From Polytrichum commune (lineage: Eukaryota > Streptophyta > Polytrichopsida > Polytrichales > Polytrichaceae), in NCBI GenBank assembly GCA_950295325.1, contig OX485803.1, positions 18,600,001-18,664,000 of the forward strand: a stretch of 64,000 nt of DNA, given 5' to 3'. The notes beneath the pieces are model-generated. The model was not told where the DNA came from. It was given only the letters and a program-made list of their open reading frames with translations, and did no database searches. Positions within the stretch are counted from its first letter, which is position 1; every line of letters begins with the position of its first letter. This document shows, piece by piece, positions 12,655-24,904 of this stretch. A program made the position numbers and the translations under genes.

Positions 12655-12772
12655 GTTGTTCCCGTCAAGGAGAGAGAAGATTTCACAGTGGGAATCGAAT
12701 TGCCAACCATTCCATTCGGAAATGGGTACCTCTCCACTATCACCCATGTAGTTTAGGGTCATCTCGGACCAA
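12655..12772 (-). mobile_element. tRNA-like SINE (copy 2)
   Basis: The minus strand starts GGTCCGAGATGACCCTAAAC, with an A-box-like GATAGTGGAGAGG and a B-box-like CAATTCGATTCCC, then GTGAAATCTTCTCTCTCCTT. It belongs to the same family as 5,635-5,770 and 47,412-47,540. The left (3') end merges into TA-rich sequence without a tail. Confidence 0.7.
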
Positions 12773-13239
12773 GCTCATGAGGAAGTTGAGCTCCGAGGCA
12801 ATGGTGGCAACACGCATTTTTGGAGTTCCGCAAACTCATTGAGGTGCCATGCAAGAATTTTCATACCTAGGTAAAATCACCCTAGTATCGATATGGTTTT
12901 AGAATGGTATTGACCCAATTAACAATACGGGTATACAATGATTCTCTTTCCTTGACATACCCACCAAATACATGATTTGTTTTATTTCCATTTTATTTCC
13001 ATTAAAAACACAACATCCCAGTCTAAGTCCGCACCCAAGGCTTCTAAAATGTGACATGGGTTTCTCTTGGCGGTGGTTTTCTGACCGTTGACCATGATCA
13101 CAACCGATTATAAACCATTTTTTCTCGCGGTCATTGGTCGCCTGTGTAAAACAACCATGAGTAATATTATGGGCAAAAAAGGATTAATCCTCAACCAAAG
13201 CCAAGGATTCCAAGTGTCGACAACGTTAGAACCACCCCA

Positions 13240-13364
13240 CTAGTAGGAAAGGTGGGTCTACATGACACGCCAATCTGACACAAAATGTGTAGAATGACAT
13301 TGGTTGCTGTCATTCTGGACACTTCGTGTTAGATTGGCATGTTATGTAGACCCACCTTTCCTAG
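13240..13364. repeat. 125-bp hairpin with about 57-bp arms
   Basis: The left arm begins CTAGTAGGAAAGGTGGGTCT and the right arm ends CCCACCTTTCCTAG. The arms pair over almost their whole length (CCAATCTGACACAAAATGTG against CACTTCGTGTTAGATTGG), with a loop of fewer than 12 bases between the AATGACA and TGTCATT halves. It abuts the MITE at 13,365. It is probably a small foldback MITE. The transcript would fold like a miRNA or siRNA precursor, but expression is unknown. Confidence 0.75.
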
Positions 13365-13737
13365 TACACTAAATAGGATATTTAGTGTTTGATACACTGA
13401 ATACAAACGCATACACTAAATATCGATAACCCTATGAAAGTAAGTAGCATTAAATGTAAACTCAAACACTAAATATCAACTATGATAATATGTGAAAGTT
13501 ACATGTTTGAATTTAGTGTTAATAAGGATATGATTAAAATAATAATTAAATAATTAAAAGAAGAAGAAGAAGAAGAAGCAGCAGCAGCAGAAGAAGAAGA
13601 AAAGGAGAATTCCAACATATCTTTTAGCATATCTTCTAACACTAATTATCAAAAAAATTGAAAATTAGTGTTGAACAGGGTAGGGTGGTAACAACATTAA
13701 ATATAATCAAACACTAAATATCCTATTTAGTGTAGTG
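13365..13737. repeat. MITE, family E (copy 1)
   Basis: About 373 bp. The left end is TACACTAAATAGGATATTTA. The right end, on the other strand, is CACTACACTAAATAGGATAT, continuing TTAGTGTTTGAT in both. The copy at 36,839-37,190 is the same family in the opposite orientation. The ends begin CACTA-like, so a CACTA derivative is possible, but the outermost bases differ between ends and no clean 3-bp duplication is seen. It contains a (GAA)n/(CAG)n microsatellite at about 13,558-13,602. Confidence 0.75.
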
Positions 13738-15129
13738 ACCATCAAGCCTTGCATTTTGTACTTGTAAGGTTGTGGACACCCTGACTGACACTGATACTGC
13801 TAACTTACTGAAATAAAGAGAAGTCCAGAGTATACTGTAACCGAAATTCCATTAGTGCACTGTCCGAGAGAGAGTCCACAGCTCCCGAGGCTCTCCTGAA
13901 ATGACAAAGCCGACAACCTTGCTTTACTGCTTAACTTAACTTACTCCACCTGCATTTTCGATCACATTTATGACGTCTTTGTAGTTTATATCATACGTGT
14001 TTTCAGATCATGCGACTTGGTCGTTACCAATGTTGGACCCGTAAATAAAGGGAAGGTAGAAATACCAACACCCGTGAAAATAAGGTGATTTTATCGCATT
14101 GAAGATCCGGTATGACAATCATGAGATGATTTCCCAAGATAGACGAGAAGGATTCATGAAGAATGCAAGTTGTTTCATATTTTTCTGCCCTGTACAAAAA
14201 ATGCTACAATTTTTCAAAGTGGAAAGTTGTCCAAACCCCTACTCGTTCACTAGATTCTCCCTACACCGAACAAGGTAATTTGCATTTCCATACAAAACAT
14301 CGCCTAAATCGGTTACCTCACGAGTACATTAACACTTGACTCCCATTGGCTACACTAAGTGTACATGCATTGAAGTTGCCGCCGAGGCATGATCCGTTTT
14401 AGAAATGGTACTTCACCATTATGACGGCGGTCTAGTGCACGGCTAGAGGGTGGTTAACGGGTAATGGTATTTCTCACTAAGAGGGTGCTTATACCAACAC
14501 ATTGAGTGACTTAGCCTTATTTTCGGAGTCCACTAGATTCAGTGGTATGCATGATTGGCTCAGCAAATTGGCCTTTGACATAGTAGAAATCAAAATAAAA
14601 TGAACTGCACATCGTATGAATGGACTACAAATATTTGAAGTCATTTACTCCTCTAGCTTCTTACTCCATCCCTAGACACCCCCACTTTTTCTCTTGCAAA
14701 TGGTTCTCAAAATGTCATCATCCGAAACCACTCCCATTTTCCACCCAAAATCAATCTTGGCTTCTCCCTAAACTGCCTCCACCTTTTGCACAGACTATCC
14801 TTGCACTAAAGCCAACTTTCCACCCAATTTTTATTCAAATTTCTTTTGAGACTTTGTAACTTTTGCATGCCGGATCTTTTTAAATACATATAAGTAAGCC
14901 ACCCATAGCTATGTTCCAATGCTCGCCCAAATCCTATCCCACTTGCGTCCAAAACTAGTGTCACATTTCACCCAAATTTTGCACATTCTTTGCACCGGAG
15001 ACATTAAGATGGTTAGAGGTGTGTTTCAAGAGCGGGAATAGGAGGCGTGCATAGGTGTTGCTTTTAAGTGGGGTGTTAGATATAGCATTCTCTACCTTAG
15101 GTGAATGCATGATATCAAACATGTAATTG
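13738..15129. other. Intergenic, nothing recognised
   Basis: No coding frame with recognisable product. The 79-codon frame near 14,620-14,859 is a low-complexity Ser/Pro/Phe string and is not supported. Confidence 0.4.
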
Positions 15130-15814
15130 ACATCAATACTAATATCACAAAGCCTACCCAGGGGTATCCATTATATAATATTGGTCAAGGTGAGATATTG
15201 AGATTTGGTGGGTATATCAAGGTAACAAAAGTTTGTATACCCAAGTTCTTATTTGGGTCAATGTCACTCTAAACTGTATCGATACTCCAACAATTTTACC
15301 TAGATATGAACTTTCTTACATGTTATATAGACATGAATGATATAAGAATGCAAATACCATCAAATACTAGTATCAAAAAACACAAAAAACACAAAAAAAA
15401 TAAAAAAAATAAAGTCCTCAATGTAGATACCTCATGAATGGTATAAAAAAAGGACAATACCAATCCAACACCGGTATAACACCTTGACCTTTGTCTTTGC
15501 ATAAGGCATCAATTCTTTACCCATATACTTCTCTATGTTCTTGTTTGGACCAACTAATACGAACATAGTGATCCATAAGTCATTCGGTGAAACTGGTGAA
15601 CCACACATTTTTATAGAAAGAGAATGTGTGAGAGAGAGGGCTTGTAACAAAGGCTAAAAAACCAATACCAAACATGTATAACTCCAGCCATATTTAATGG
15701 AAACGAGGTTCAACAACATTGATTCCAGCTAAGATTACTTCAAGTTACGAAGATATGAAGATAATTAGGCGTAGACTCTTCCGCCATAAATGTCGCTTAA
15801 TTATGTGATCACTT

Positions 15815-15945
15815 CTGACATAACATTATTCATATCTATAGCAGTGTTATGTGGGACTGACAATATTTGTGGAATATTCCTCATATTCAGACTGTCAGTC
15901 CCACAAAACATTTGTTATGAAACTGAATAATGTTATGGAAATCTA
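15815..15945. repeat. Foldback MITE, family G (short copy)
   Basis: The outer arms CATAACATTATTCA and TGAATAATGTTATGG pair. So do the inner arms GTGGGACTGACA and TGTCAGTCCCAC. The same nested inverted-repeat plan with GTGGGACTGACA occurs at 47,180-47,405. Confidence 0.7.
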
Positions 15946-16051
15946 TTCTAGAACATCATCATCAAGTGTCCATGGCTTTCACTTAGTCAATGAGTTGGAA
16001 GAGTATAAGCTTAAGAGTATGGCCTCATTGATCTAGAGCAAGCAAGTAAAC

Positions 16052-16071
16052 AAACAAACAAACAAACAAAC
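16052..16071 (+). repeat. (CAAA)n microsatellite
   Basis: Five to six tandem copies of a CAAA/AAAC tetranucleotide in intergenic DNA. Confidence 0.8.
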
Positions 16072-16695
16072 TTGTTGAATCTTGTTTCTTTGATTCAAAG
16101 TCACATCAAGAACTGTCAAATGTTTCAGTTCTTCGTTGACTACATACTTAAGGTGTGTGTGCCTTATGTGGTCACTTGTTTGTCTTGACTACTCGCTATT
16201 TTTGAATTTAAATCTGACTTAAAGTACACATAACTTGGTGGGATTATGATTATGTGTAACTTATGTCAAAATTGATGAGGTCATTCTAGGGATGACTTTA
16301 GTTGCACAACCTCGGAGCAAACATCAACTTTCATTCATGGACCTTGATCAAAAGTATTGGTAGACTGTAGTGGAAGGAGTGGGAGCACTTTCAGACCACT
16401 TTCATATTTACCTAACATGTGCCTCATAGACATGTTTGTTTGAATGTCACAAACTATTATTTTGCACATTGTTGACACCCAAACAACAAGTATGCAAAAA
16501 CATCATTCTAAACATATGTGAACCTCGAAATTAGGTCCTCGACATCACAAAAGGTTGCACTTTGATTGAAGATCCCACCAACACACGAACCCCACATGAA
16601 CTCCGGTCGCAAAATTTTCATTGGCGTTCCTCCTCATCTATACATGCGAGCAAAGCGAGTTCTTCAACTTGGTCGATCAACAACCATGTTGCTAA

Positions 16696-18782
16696 GGGGT
16701 TGTTTACACCATGGACCATGAAGTCGTCACAAGGCCTTGTAAATTATGTGAGTGGCTATTGAACTTGTCCTGGGACAGCTTTGGTTTACACCAAGGAAAA
16801 AATGTCAGAGTGACCATGGAGTTTGAGGTCCCCAAAAGACATATTCTAAGGCCTACATTATCCACTAACATGACCAACATGTTTTGCAGTGGAGGAGGCA
16901 AAAAAGGTGCTATAGCAAAGAAAGGCAAGGCTCATGGCAAAGAAATATCAGAGTTATCCGGTAGCCCCCGTAAACACATGCTGAGTTGGGGGAGTTAGGG
17001 GGATCACCCATCGGTACCCAAAAAGCTAGCCTGTCAATAACATATAAAAACAAACACAAACCATACTCCTTTCAAGGTGTGGGAGACCTTCAAAACGTGT
17101 TTGACCTTGGGTTCACCAAACATAGCGAGCCCATTAGGGTTTTGGGACCGGGTCTATTTGAAGTCCAGCTTCCACATGTGGTAGGGGTCAGAGTTGTGCT
17201 CCTCGCGACCTAGCTGGATTTGTTGTGGTTCGTGCAAGGAGGAGCACTAAGTGTTGCGAAGAGGAAGAACGTTGAGTGTTGCGAGGATGGCTTACAATCG
17301 CAGTTCTTTATACAAGCAAGCTCTTTCTGTGATGTGATTTTGGGTTTCCAAAATGAGCAAATCTGATGTTTTGAAAGTTTTTTTGAAACACCTCTATGTT
17401 TCCTTACAATCCCAACTCCTTATGCAAGCAACCTCTTTGAGTGATGTGAGTGATGTGAGTGACAAAAAGTATGATTTTTCATTTCTCATGTCAATTTATG
17501 GTGTTTGAATAGCATAAAATAATGATTTTGCTTCAAATGACTTGATATGAGGTTGTAGGCTTGACATAAAGGTTGATTTTGCATTTCTTTGGCAAATCAA
17601 GGTTGCATGTGTCACATGAAAGCTGATGTTGCATTTTTTGAGTACCTTGAGGTTGCATATGTTGCATAAAGGTTGATTTTGCATGCATTGAGTATTGTAA
17701 GTATGTTTGTATCGCATATAGGTTGTTTTGGCTACGAGTGTCTTGAAATGAGGTTATGTTTGAGCATAAAGGTTGATTTTGCATTCCTTGCATAAAATAA
17801 GGTTGTGTGAGTACATATGTTGATTTTCCAACGCTTGCCTAAAGTTAGCTTGAAACTATTCATACGAGGTTGTGTGATGAGCATATAGGGCATGTGTTGT
17901 ATAAAGTGATACAACAAAGATGGAGACAAAGACCATGATCATGAAGTTTAGCACATCCAAATGAAACTGTAATTGCAACTCTTTGGTTACATGAACTTAT
18001 ACCCAAGTCTTAGTATGGTATAAGCAATCCAAATTCAAGAAGAAAGGGAGTATTACAGTACATGAACACATCAAACAAAATGTACTTATTCCACACCCTT
18101 AACATGATTTGTCATGTATGAACGTTGATTTGTTAATGGGTCGTTGATTTTATCATCGGGAATTTTTTCAAACATTGAAACCCTACAGAAGCCACAGGGA
18201 ACACCCTTAGGTATTGGGGAACGGAGTGATACCATGTGGAAACGCCCATAAGTAGGTCATGCCCCACTTGATGACATCAGCCGACGACATCACCCTTGAA
18301 ATGTGGCCACCCGACACATGTCTAAATATAGGATCGGGGGTGGCCCACAACCTTGCCTCACCTTGGAATTTCAAGGGTCAACCCTGACTAGGCATAACCA
18401 ATAATTAGTTATCAAACTGGGGCCGGATGGATGACTCCCGACTGAACTCCATCCCAAACGCACGATTAGTTGGCGGACAACTCTATTGTTATGAGTTTTT
18501 TGAATAAAATGTTTCTTGGGGGAAGAGAAGATGAAGACAAGAGAAGACGAAAGAATGATCAAACTTGATTTTTTTTCAAAACTATCCTTTTAGGACATAT
18601 ATTCAAAAAAATCAACACATTCATTTTTTGGTGCATGGTCATTCCTCTTGATCCACATTCGGTTTACACCTAGTGAGAGGCCCGAAGACTTCGTAGACTA
18701 TTATTTTTCCAAGAAATCAGACCATGGAGATTGGACCATGGAAAAAGATCATCTTCCAATGGTCCATGATGTAAACCAGCCC
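16696..18782. mobile_element. Element with family-C ends, 2.1 kb
   Basis: Flanked by TAA on both sides (16,693-16,695 and 18,783-18,785). The left end is GGGGTTGTTTACACCATGGA and the right end is TCCATGATGTAAACCAGCCC. The first 250-300 bp and the last 200 bp match the family-C element at 24,627-26,677. The central 1.5 kb does not match and includes a 50-bp-period minisatellite. Either the element is long and the other copy deleted, or the middle is an insertion whose boundaries I cannot find. No coding region was recognised. Confidence 0.6.
17470..17840 (+). repeat. Degenerate minisatellite, period about 50 bp
   Basis: The core AAAGGTTGATTTTGCAT, or a close variant, recurs at about 17,520, 17,568, 17,619, 17,668, 17,718, 17,768 and 17,816, a spacing of 48-51 bp. 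Units also share a GAGGTTG(C/T)AT word. Short open frames on the minus strand here are simply translations of the repeat. Confidence 0.8.
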
Positions 18783-18967
18783 TAAGTACGTGGAGTTGCA
18801 AGTGCCCACAATAAGCACACATATAACCTCGCCACACAATGTACAAGGACTGAGTGACCAATATGAAACAATTGTATATTAATTTCCAAGCACTTGCATT
18901 GGACATCAGTAATTTAACAATCAACAGAAACCCATACAACATGGAGTCGGATTGGTACACAATGCAA

Positions 18968-18990
18968 AAGTGTGTGTGTGTGTGTGTGTT
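18968..18990 (+). repeat. (TG)n microsatellite
   Basis: About ten uninterrupted TG dinucleotides in intergenic DNA. Confidence 0.9.
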
Positions 18991-19851
18991 TGATTGCATG
19001 ATAGCACATTACACGTCCTTACAACCTACAGTAACTTCAACGTAGTTTGTGTTTCTATTTTTATTACAACCAAAGCACCTCTGACAACAACAATGATTTC
19101 TTCGGCTTCCGACACAGGCATCATGGCATTACTATATAACTACATGTAAATTATAAGCAGGCATGCATGCATACATTCAATTTCCCAAACACAAAATTGA
19201 ACACCACGTACGGACTTTGTTCAGATGGATTTACACTTTGCATACGAGTCCTACACAATTGGCCTACGTCATTGGAAACTTATCTTATGTAACTTAGAAA
19301 ATTTGCAAATCTAGCACAGTAATGGATTTTCATTGTTTCGTCATCGTCGTGGGACGATTGCATAGGACTCATATGCTAGTAGTGAAAGTTTATCTATTCG
19401 TATAGGTATAATAAGGATGTCAGTGTCATAGACAATGTTGGTGCTCAATAGAGTTAGGGTTGGTTCAACAGAAGGCCCCGAGTCCTAAGTTCCAAGTCAT
19501 TTGAGGTCAATCCATGCAATCTTAGCCATTGAGAGCATGGAATTTGGGACTTACCACTTCACACAGGGTCCCGAATCCCAAGTATGACATGGATGTCTAC
19601 ATGGCCAAAAACATTGGAGGTGAGGCTTGGGACTTGTGTTGAGAGTTGGGTTGAGCAAAAAGCTAGACTCAACACTCAACATGAGTCCTGTGATTTTTTG
19701 CATAAACTAATGAAGATCTTACTTTAATGACAGATCAATCATATTTTAATGGTTTCTTGAGGCTCAAAAATTGGGACCTTTCCTCCATATTGGGACTTGT
19801 TGACATGAGTGGGACTTGGGACTTGGGATCCCATGTGAATTGGCCCTGACC

Positions 19852-20020
19852 GTGGGTTTCCATGTATGTTGCTCGCCCATCAAACTCTAGTGGGAAGAAG
19901 GACAAATGTAGATGGAATAAGATGGGATAGGGTTCTTATGTGTTTAGTTAGCATATGGAAGTCTAGTGGCCCATGATCATGGCCCTTCGCATTCTCAAAG
20001 GCAACCATAATGTGGTTGTT
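19852..20020. repeat. MITE, family D (internally deleted or partial copy)
   Basis: The left end GGGTTTCCATGTATGTTGC, then CTCGCCCATCAAACTCTAGTG and later GCATATGGAAGTCTAGTGGC, follow the order of the full copy at 47,655-48,026. The central part is missing and no right terminus is found. Confidence 0.6.
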
Positions 20021-20248
20021 CAGTTGCTTTTGTGATCTTTGTGAGAGCACATCCAACTCTAACGTCTCTCAAAAATAGAGAAGAAATAAGAGGCATGATC
20101 CACCCAACCTTGAGCCTTACATACTTGTTGGAACTAAGTATTGAAGCTCCCCTCAACTACTCTTGGAGCATATGGTTAACCGGCTCTCCCTCCATGCCTT
20201 TGGGGTGAGTCAAGTGCTCTTAACTAATGGTCAACACTGACGAGGCGA

Positions 20249-20419
20249 GAACATTGTGTTACACCATGTTCCCAAATAGTGGGTAACTCCCCTTTACCAT
20301 TTAGAACTATTAGATCTCCAGAGGTGGAGTCCTCTAGTCTTACAAATAGTAGAGTCTACTTGTATTTAGAGTTAGCAAAGGTAACTCATAAATAGATACA
20401 TGTTACACCAACACACTAT
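20249..20419. repeat. Possible MITE with diverged inverted ends
   Basis: GTTACACCATGTTCCCAAAT...GGGTAACTCC on the left pairs imperfectly with GGTAACTC...ATACATGTTACACC on the right. No second copy was seen in the window. Confidence 0.35.
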
Positions 20420-21369
20420 TATCTAAAATATGGTGGGTCAACGATGGATATTAAACTGCCCTTATCCTTTATCTCCTAGAGGTTTGTGTGCAACAATCAC
20501 CTTTGTCCGACCATATCAACATGTACATTAACGTCATAATATTATGCTTTTGGACACATGCACATCTAAAACTTTGTTTGAACAATCCCGATTGTACAAA
20601 GTTGCCACACGTGCGATCATATTCACCATAAGAGGTGCATATTCTCTTTAATAAGTTGATGTTGATTGAATGATCTAAGGCAATTTTGAGGAGATTTCAC
20701 TTCAGTGTGTGTTGGTTAAACCCATCCTATCCCACTATGCCTCTAAGCTTGTGACCAAAATTGGTCACTGTGGCGCTTCAAGTTGTCACTTGGTGTTTCT
20801 TGAAAGTGAGATGACTTAAGATGTTATTACAATCTTTTACGAAGCACATAAAGATTATATCCATATGGTTGAGATCTTGACATGGTATAAATCCATGTGT
20901 AGAGTTTCGATTGTAAATATTTATAAACTATTCATATCAAAAAATTATAGCATGAAATTATGTCCAAAGGTACAAAACTACCATATAGTCTGTATAATTG
21001 AAAAAACAATGTGTAGAAATAGTGGTTCAAAATTTTCGAAACTCCATAGAATTGTATGTTTTAAGCCCATTGCAATCCTTCGTGTACTTTATCATATTCT
21101 CACCTAGTTTTAGCATGTTTCTTCAATCAATTTCTTGCAATTTCTTAGAAATGTAAGTTTTATTGAACAAAGTAAATTTTCTTTTTAAGAACAACAAATT
21201 AATTATCTTATCTTCAAAGCCATGTCAAGGCCTTGGTGACAATTAAGGGTTAGATGAATGGGATTCTTTTGTCATTTTGGGTCCCTAATGAGTTTCCATT
21301 GTTGCTCTGCACTAAAATTTCAATTTCAATTTAAAACTAATTATTGGATTTACAAAAACAAAAACAAAA

Positions 21370-21414
<45 letters not shown>

Positions 21415-22256
21415 ATGGTGCATGTTTGGAGGCATTGTTTGATATTGAATGAAGACCAACCTATTTTAATTCATTGAGGACCAAACTCATCTCAACATGA
21501 GTGGTGGTCATGGTGTGTGCCTACTAATGTAAACATGCCCTAACTTACCAACATTCCATAAAGTGGTTGTCTACAACTTTTAGTGACCTTCTAGACCGTT
21601 TTATAAAGGCCAACCAATCCTAGGAATATTTTTTGGGACTCAATCCTCGTCATCACATTACTAAGTAGCTACATGATGATTTTTCTTCCAAAGAAGGAGG
21701 TTACTTTAAAAAAATGATAATTTATATTCGCTCATCAAAAAGCTCACATTACACAGCATGATTGCTCCCCGTAAGTGGGGAGTCCCGGAATTAAAGGAGA
21801 ATAATGCTCATGTGATTCCTAGTCCCACGGAACGCAACCAAAGTGATGTGCAATGTTACGGTCTAATACACCCATTACCCAACTTAAAATACATATGCGG
21901 TCCTCTCTAAATCCTTGAATTTGCCATGTTTGACCTTGGTTTTTTAGGTCTTCGCTCCAAACATGTATCCTAACATAATGTTTCTTGGTAGCTCATGGTT
22001 GTTATGTTGGCCCCGAGGAGAAGGGCATTGAATGCGGGTTGGATGCTCTTATCTCCACCTCGTAATGCAAACATTCTTTGCTTCTCATAATGAATTGGAT
22101 CTCCTTATCATTCTTAAAAAGTGAACAAAGTTGCCTTATTGAAAGAGATTCAAGAAATTCAAGAATATGAAAGTTTGCATTAACCACTTGTCTGCATGAT
22201 TAGCTTGCAACTTCATTTCATCTTTTGCAGATTACCGATTTCAATCAAACTTCGTC
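20420..22256. other. Intergenic, with a long (AC)n microsatellite
   Basis: An uninterrupted (AC)n of about 20 units lies at 21,372-21,412. Nothing else with coding or repeat structure was recognised in this interval. Confidence 0.5.
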
Positions 22257-22259
22257 TTA

Positions 22260-22755
22260 GGGCCGTTTCACACTACGGCCGAAGGTCAAGAGACTGTTGA
22301 TTTCCACCAATTAGATTGCAAGAAACCAAGAATTCGGCCTCTTGACCCTTCACACTAGAGGCCAAAGTCCAAAGGCCATCGCTCTTCAAAACGTCTACAT
22401 GGCAGTATTTTTTGACCAAGGCAATGGACTCTCAAAGGAAGTTTGGGTCGGACAAGAATGGAAACCCAAACTATAGCCAAGAGGCTAGTGATTTTTTTTC
22501 ATAAAAAAGATCAGCAATCAAAATTTGACAAGATCTTGGTTGTCAGATTAGAGGGGTTGTTTTGGACAAGGAATACAATGGGATGCTCCTTCTTCCTTTG
22601 GGCCTGGCCTTTGGAGGCTTCACATTATGCCCAGCCGAAGTCTCTAATTCATATATTTCATTGGCTATTTTCAATCCATTCCTTTGGACTCTCAACAAAG
22701 TCTGGCCATTCATCCCATGACCTCTCGACTTGGACGGCCATAGTGTGAAGCAACC
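22260..22755 (+). repeat. MITE, family B (copy 1)
   Basis: The left end GGGCCGTTTCACACTACGGC is preceded by TTA. The right end CATAGTGTGAAGCAACCC is followed by TAA. Internal words GGTCAAGAG, TTTCCACCAATTAGATTGCA and TTGGACTCTCAACAAAG recur in order at 27,436-27,960 and 50,941-51,401. It is likely a PIF/Harbinger-type MITE, related in style to family A but with different subterminal sequence. Confidence 0.75.
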
Positions 22756-22758
22756 CTA

Positions 22759-24025
22759 ATTCGGATACTTGCATGCTTTTCTCATGAGTATTCAAATCCA
22801 ATTGCTTTGCAACCGACATGTATGACGAATGTAAGCATTGTAACCACATTGTAGATGTTGCCGTGTTTACAAACCACGGACTACATTTTGTTCACTAAAA
22901 ATTTAACAAAGTATCCTCTAATTCCGTATCCAATTCTAGTCCATCTTCACAAATTGATGAAAGCTTTCGGATAACATGAATTAATGGGAGTGTGTTCATT
23001 TTGAGTGCAGTATATGATAAATTGCAAATCATGTGCTTGTGTTGATTGCACCAATACCAAGAACAAGACATCCATCTAGAGACTCGTAGAGAATCGATGT
23101 GGAGTTGGTGCCAACTAACTCACACCAAGACCTAGGAGATACTATTGAGGTAAAACACATGTTGTATGTTTCGAATATGTACACTAATATGTGCAATTAA
23201 TTAGGAAACCCCACGCTAATTTTGTCAACATTCCACACTACTTTGATGATGGAGTACAACATGATCAAAACACAATATTTATTTATTTTATTGTGGTTGC
23301 TATGTTAGTGAATGAGCCAAGTTACAAGTTTTTGTGATATGATTTTGACCCAGTGTAATTTACATGGGTGAAGAGGATACATGTTCACAAAGGCAACCTA
23401 ATTGCACGTTTTGGTGTACATGAATTTTATGTTAAAAGTAAGTCGATATAAGTTGACATGAATATGGCTTCCTTCCTTCGCACTGGAGCTCAATGTTGAG
23501 AGCTCAAACTTGCAACGTTTGGGAGTTGGATATTTGGGAGTGGAGAGTACTCAATAGCTTGAGCCTAGTTTGAGCAAGTGTAAAATGACCATGCTTGAAG
23601 TGAGGTAACAAGAGGAAACAATACTTAAAATAAGAAAATGAGAAAATGAAAATGAAAATTCACGAGAAGCCAAAAGAATGTTTGAATGTTTGACCATAAG
23701 ACCCACAAAACAAGAGCTTGATTTGTCAATATAGCTAATTAGCCTTCAGGAGGTAGAAAGCTCATTATTGTCACTGAGAGATTATAAAATGAATAGGAGT
23801 TTGTTGTAGTTACTCCAAATGTGATCCATCAAGGCACAACCATCTACACAATATAAGACAATATTAAAAAAAAAAAAAATGACAATATGAAGTTGGAAGC
23901 TAAGTGTAAAGTGGGCTCGAGTGAACAAGAACGAACAAGAAGGTCCATGCTAATGAGACCGTTCATTTTCTAGCTCCAATTAATCTAATGTAAAGGGGAT
24001 CTAAGATACAAGGGGTCAAAGATTT
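22759..24025. other. Intergenic, nothing recognised
   Basis: A GAGCTC-rich inverted-word segment near 23,485-23,590 resembles 8,855-8,960 but is too diverged to define. No genes were seen. Confidence 0.4.
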
Positions 24026-24446
24026 CACTATACTAAATATGCCAACTAGTGAGGGTGGGCTAATAGTAAAAGCGACACTAAATTTCTTCACAATATGAAT
24101 TGGCATTGTTCACTTAAAGTATTGGCATTTGGCATGAAAGTATCGGCACTTGGCATTGTTCATCTTGGCTATTGGCCCTGTTCACTAAGGTACCGACACT
24201 TGGCACTATTTAGTGAAAGTACCACATGTGGCACTTCTCACCGACAATCATGTGGGACACACTAATTACAAGCATGAGTTTTTTTTTTTTTTTGAAATCT
24301 ACAATGAACAAGCATAGAATTTAAAGTATTCATGAATTTAATGTCGCTCAGTGATAAACTTAGCTCCATGTAACTTTGCGATTTGGCTAGAATGTGTGTG
24401 CGACTGGATTAGTACCATCCTCACTAATTGGGATATTTAGTGTAGT
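24026..24446. repeat. MITE, family E-like (variant)
   Basis: The left end is CACTATACTAAATATGCCAA, then CTAGTGAGGGTGG. The right end on the other strand is ACTACACTAAATATCCCAAT, then TAGTGAGGATGG. This gives about 38 bp of inverted repeats. The interior has short tandem TTGGCA(C/T)TTGG-type words and no coding capacity. Confidence 0.7.
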
Positions 24447-24904
24447 AAAAAACAAAGTGGGGAGGGGGGGGGGGAACAAAGGGCGAGAGGGGATTATTGC
24501 ATACAATGAAACATCACTAAAAACAAGATTGAAAATCAGACCTATCATGATTCATATTTGCTTATTAGAAGTGCAGTATGTTGATTCCTTAACTGAATAT
24601 ATCCTCACAATAGTGTTCGTTTTTGAGAGGTTGTTTACATCATGGACCATGAAGTCGTCCCTTGCTCCTCTAAAATATGTGATTGGCCGTTGAACTCGTC
24701 CCGAGACCACTTAAGAATGACCATGGAACTTGAGGTCCCCAAAAGGCCTATTTGTAGGCCTACATTATCGACTATTAGGGTCCAAAGGGTTTTGCAATGG
24801 GAGAGGCAAAAGAGGTTCTCTCGCTACAAATGTCAAGGGATCATAGCAAAAAATGCCCATTTTTTTAATAATTTTTTTCGGCCAAACATTTCCATAGTTA
24901 TGAG

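Larger units (their letters stand above)
12853..15313. repeat. Inverted pair of a dispersed repeat flanking 2.1 kb
   Basis: The arm at 12,853-12,990 and the reverse complement of 15,130-15,313 share, in order, CTAGGTAAAAT, AGTATCGATA, ATTGACCCAA, GGGTATACAA, CCTTGA-ATA and CCCACCAAAT. They may be the terminal repeats of one large element or simply two oppositely oriented copies. The interval between them holds the hairpin at 13,240, the MITE at 13,365 and otherwise nothing recognised. Confidence 0.45.

Noticed and set aside
13558-13602. GAA/CAG repeat as a possible CRISPR-like or coding poly-Glu tract
   Set aside because: A simple trinucleotide microsatellite inside a MITE, with no spacers and no gene around it.
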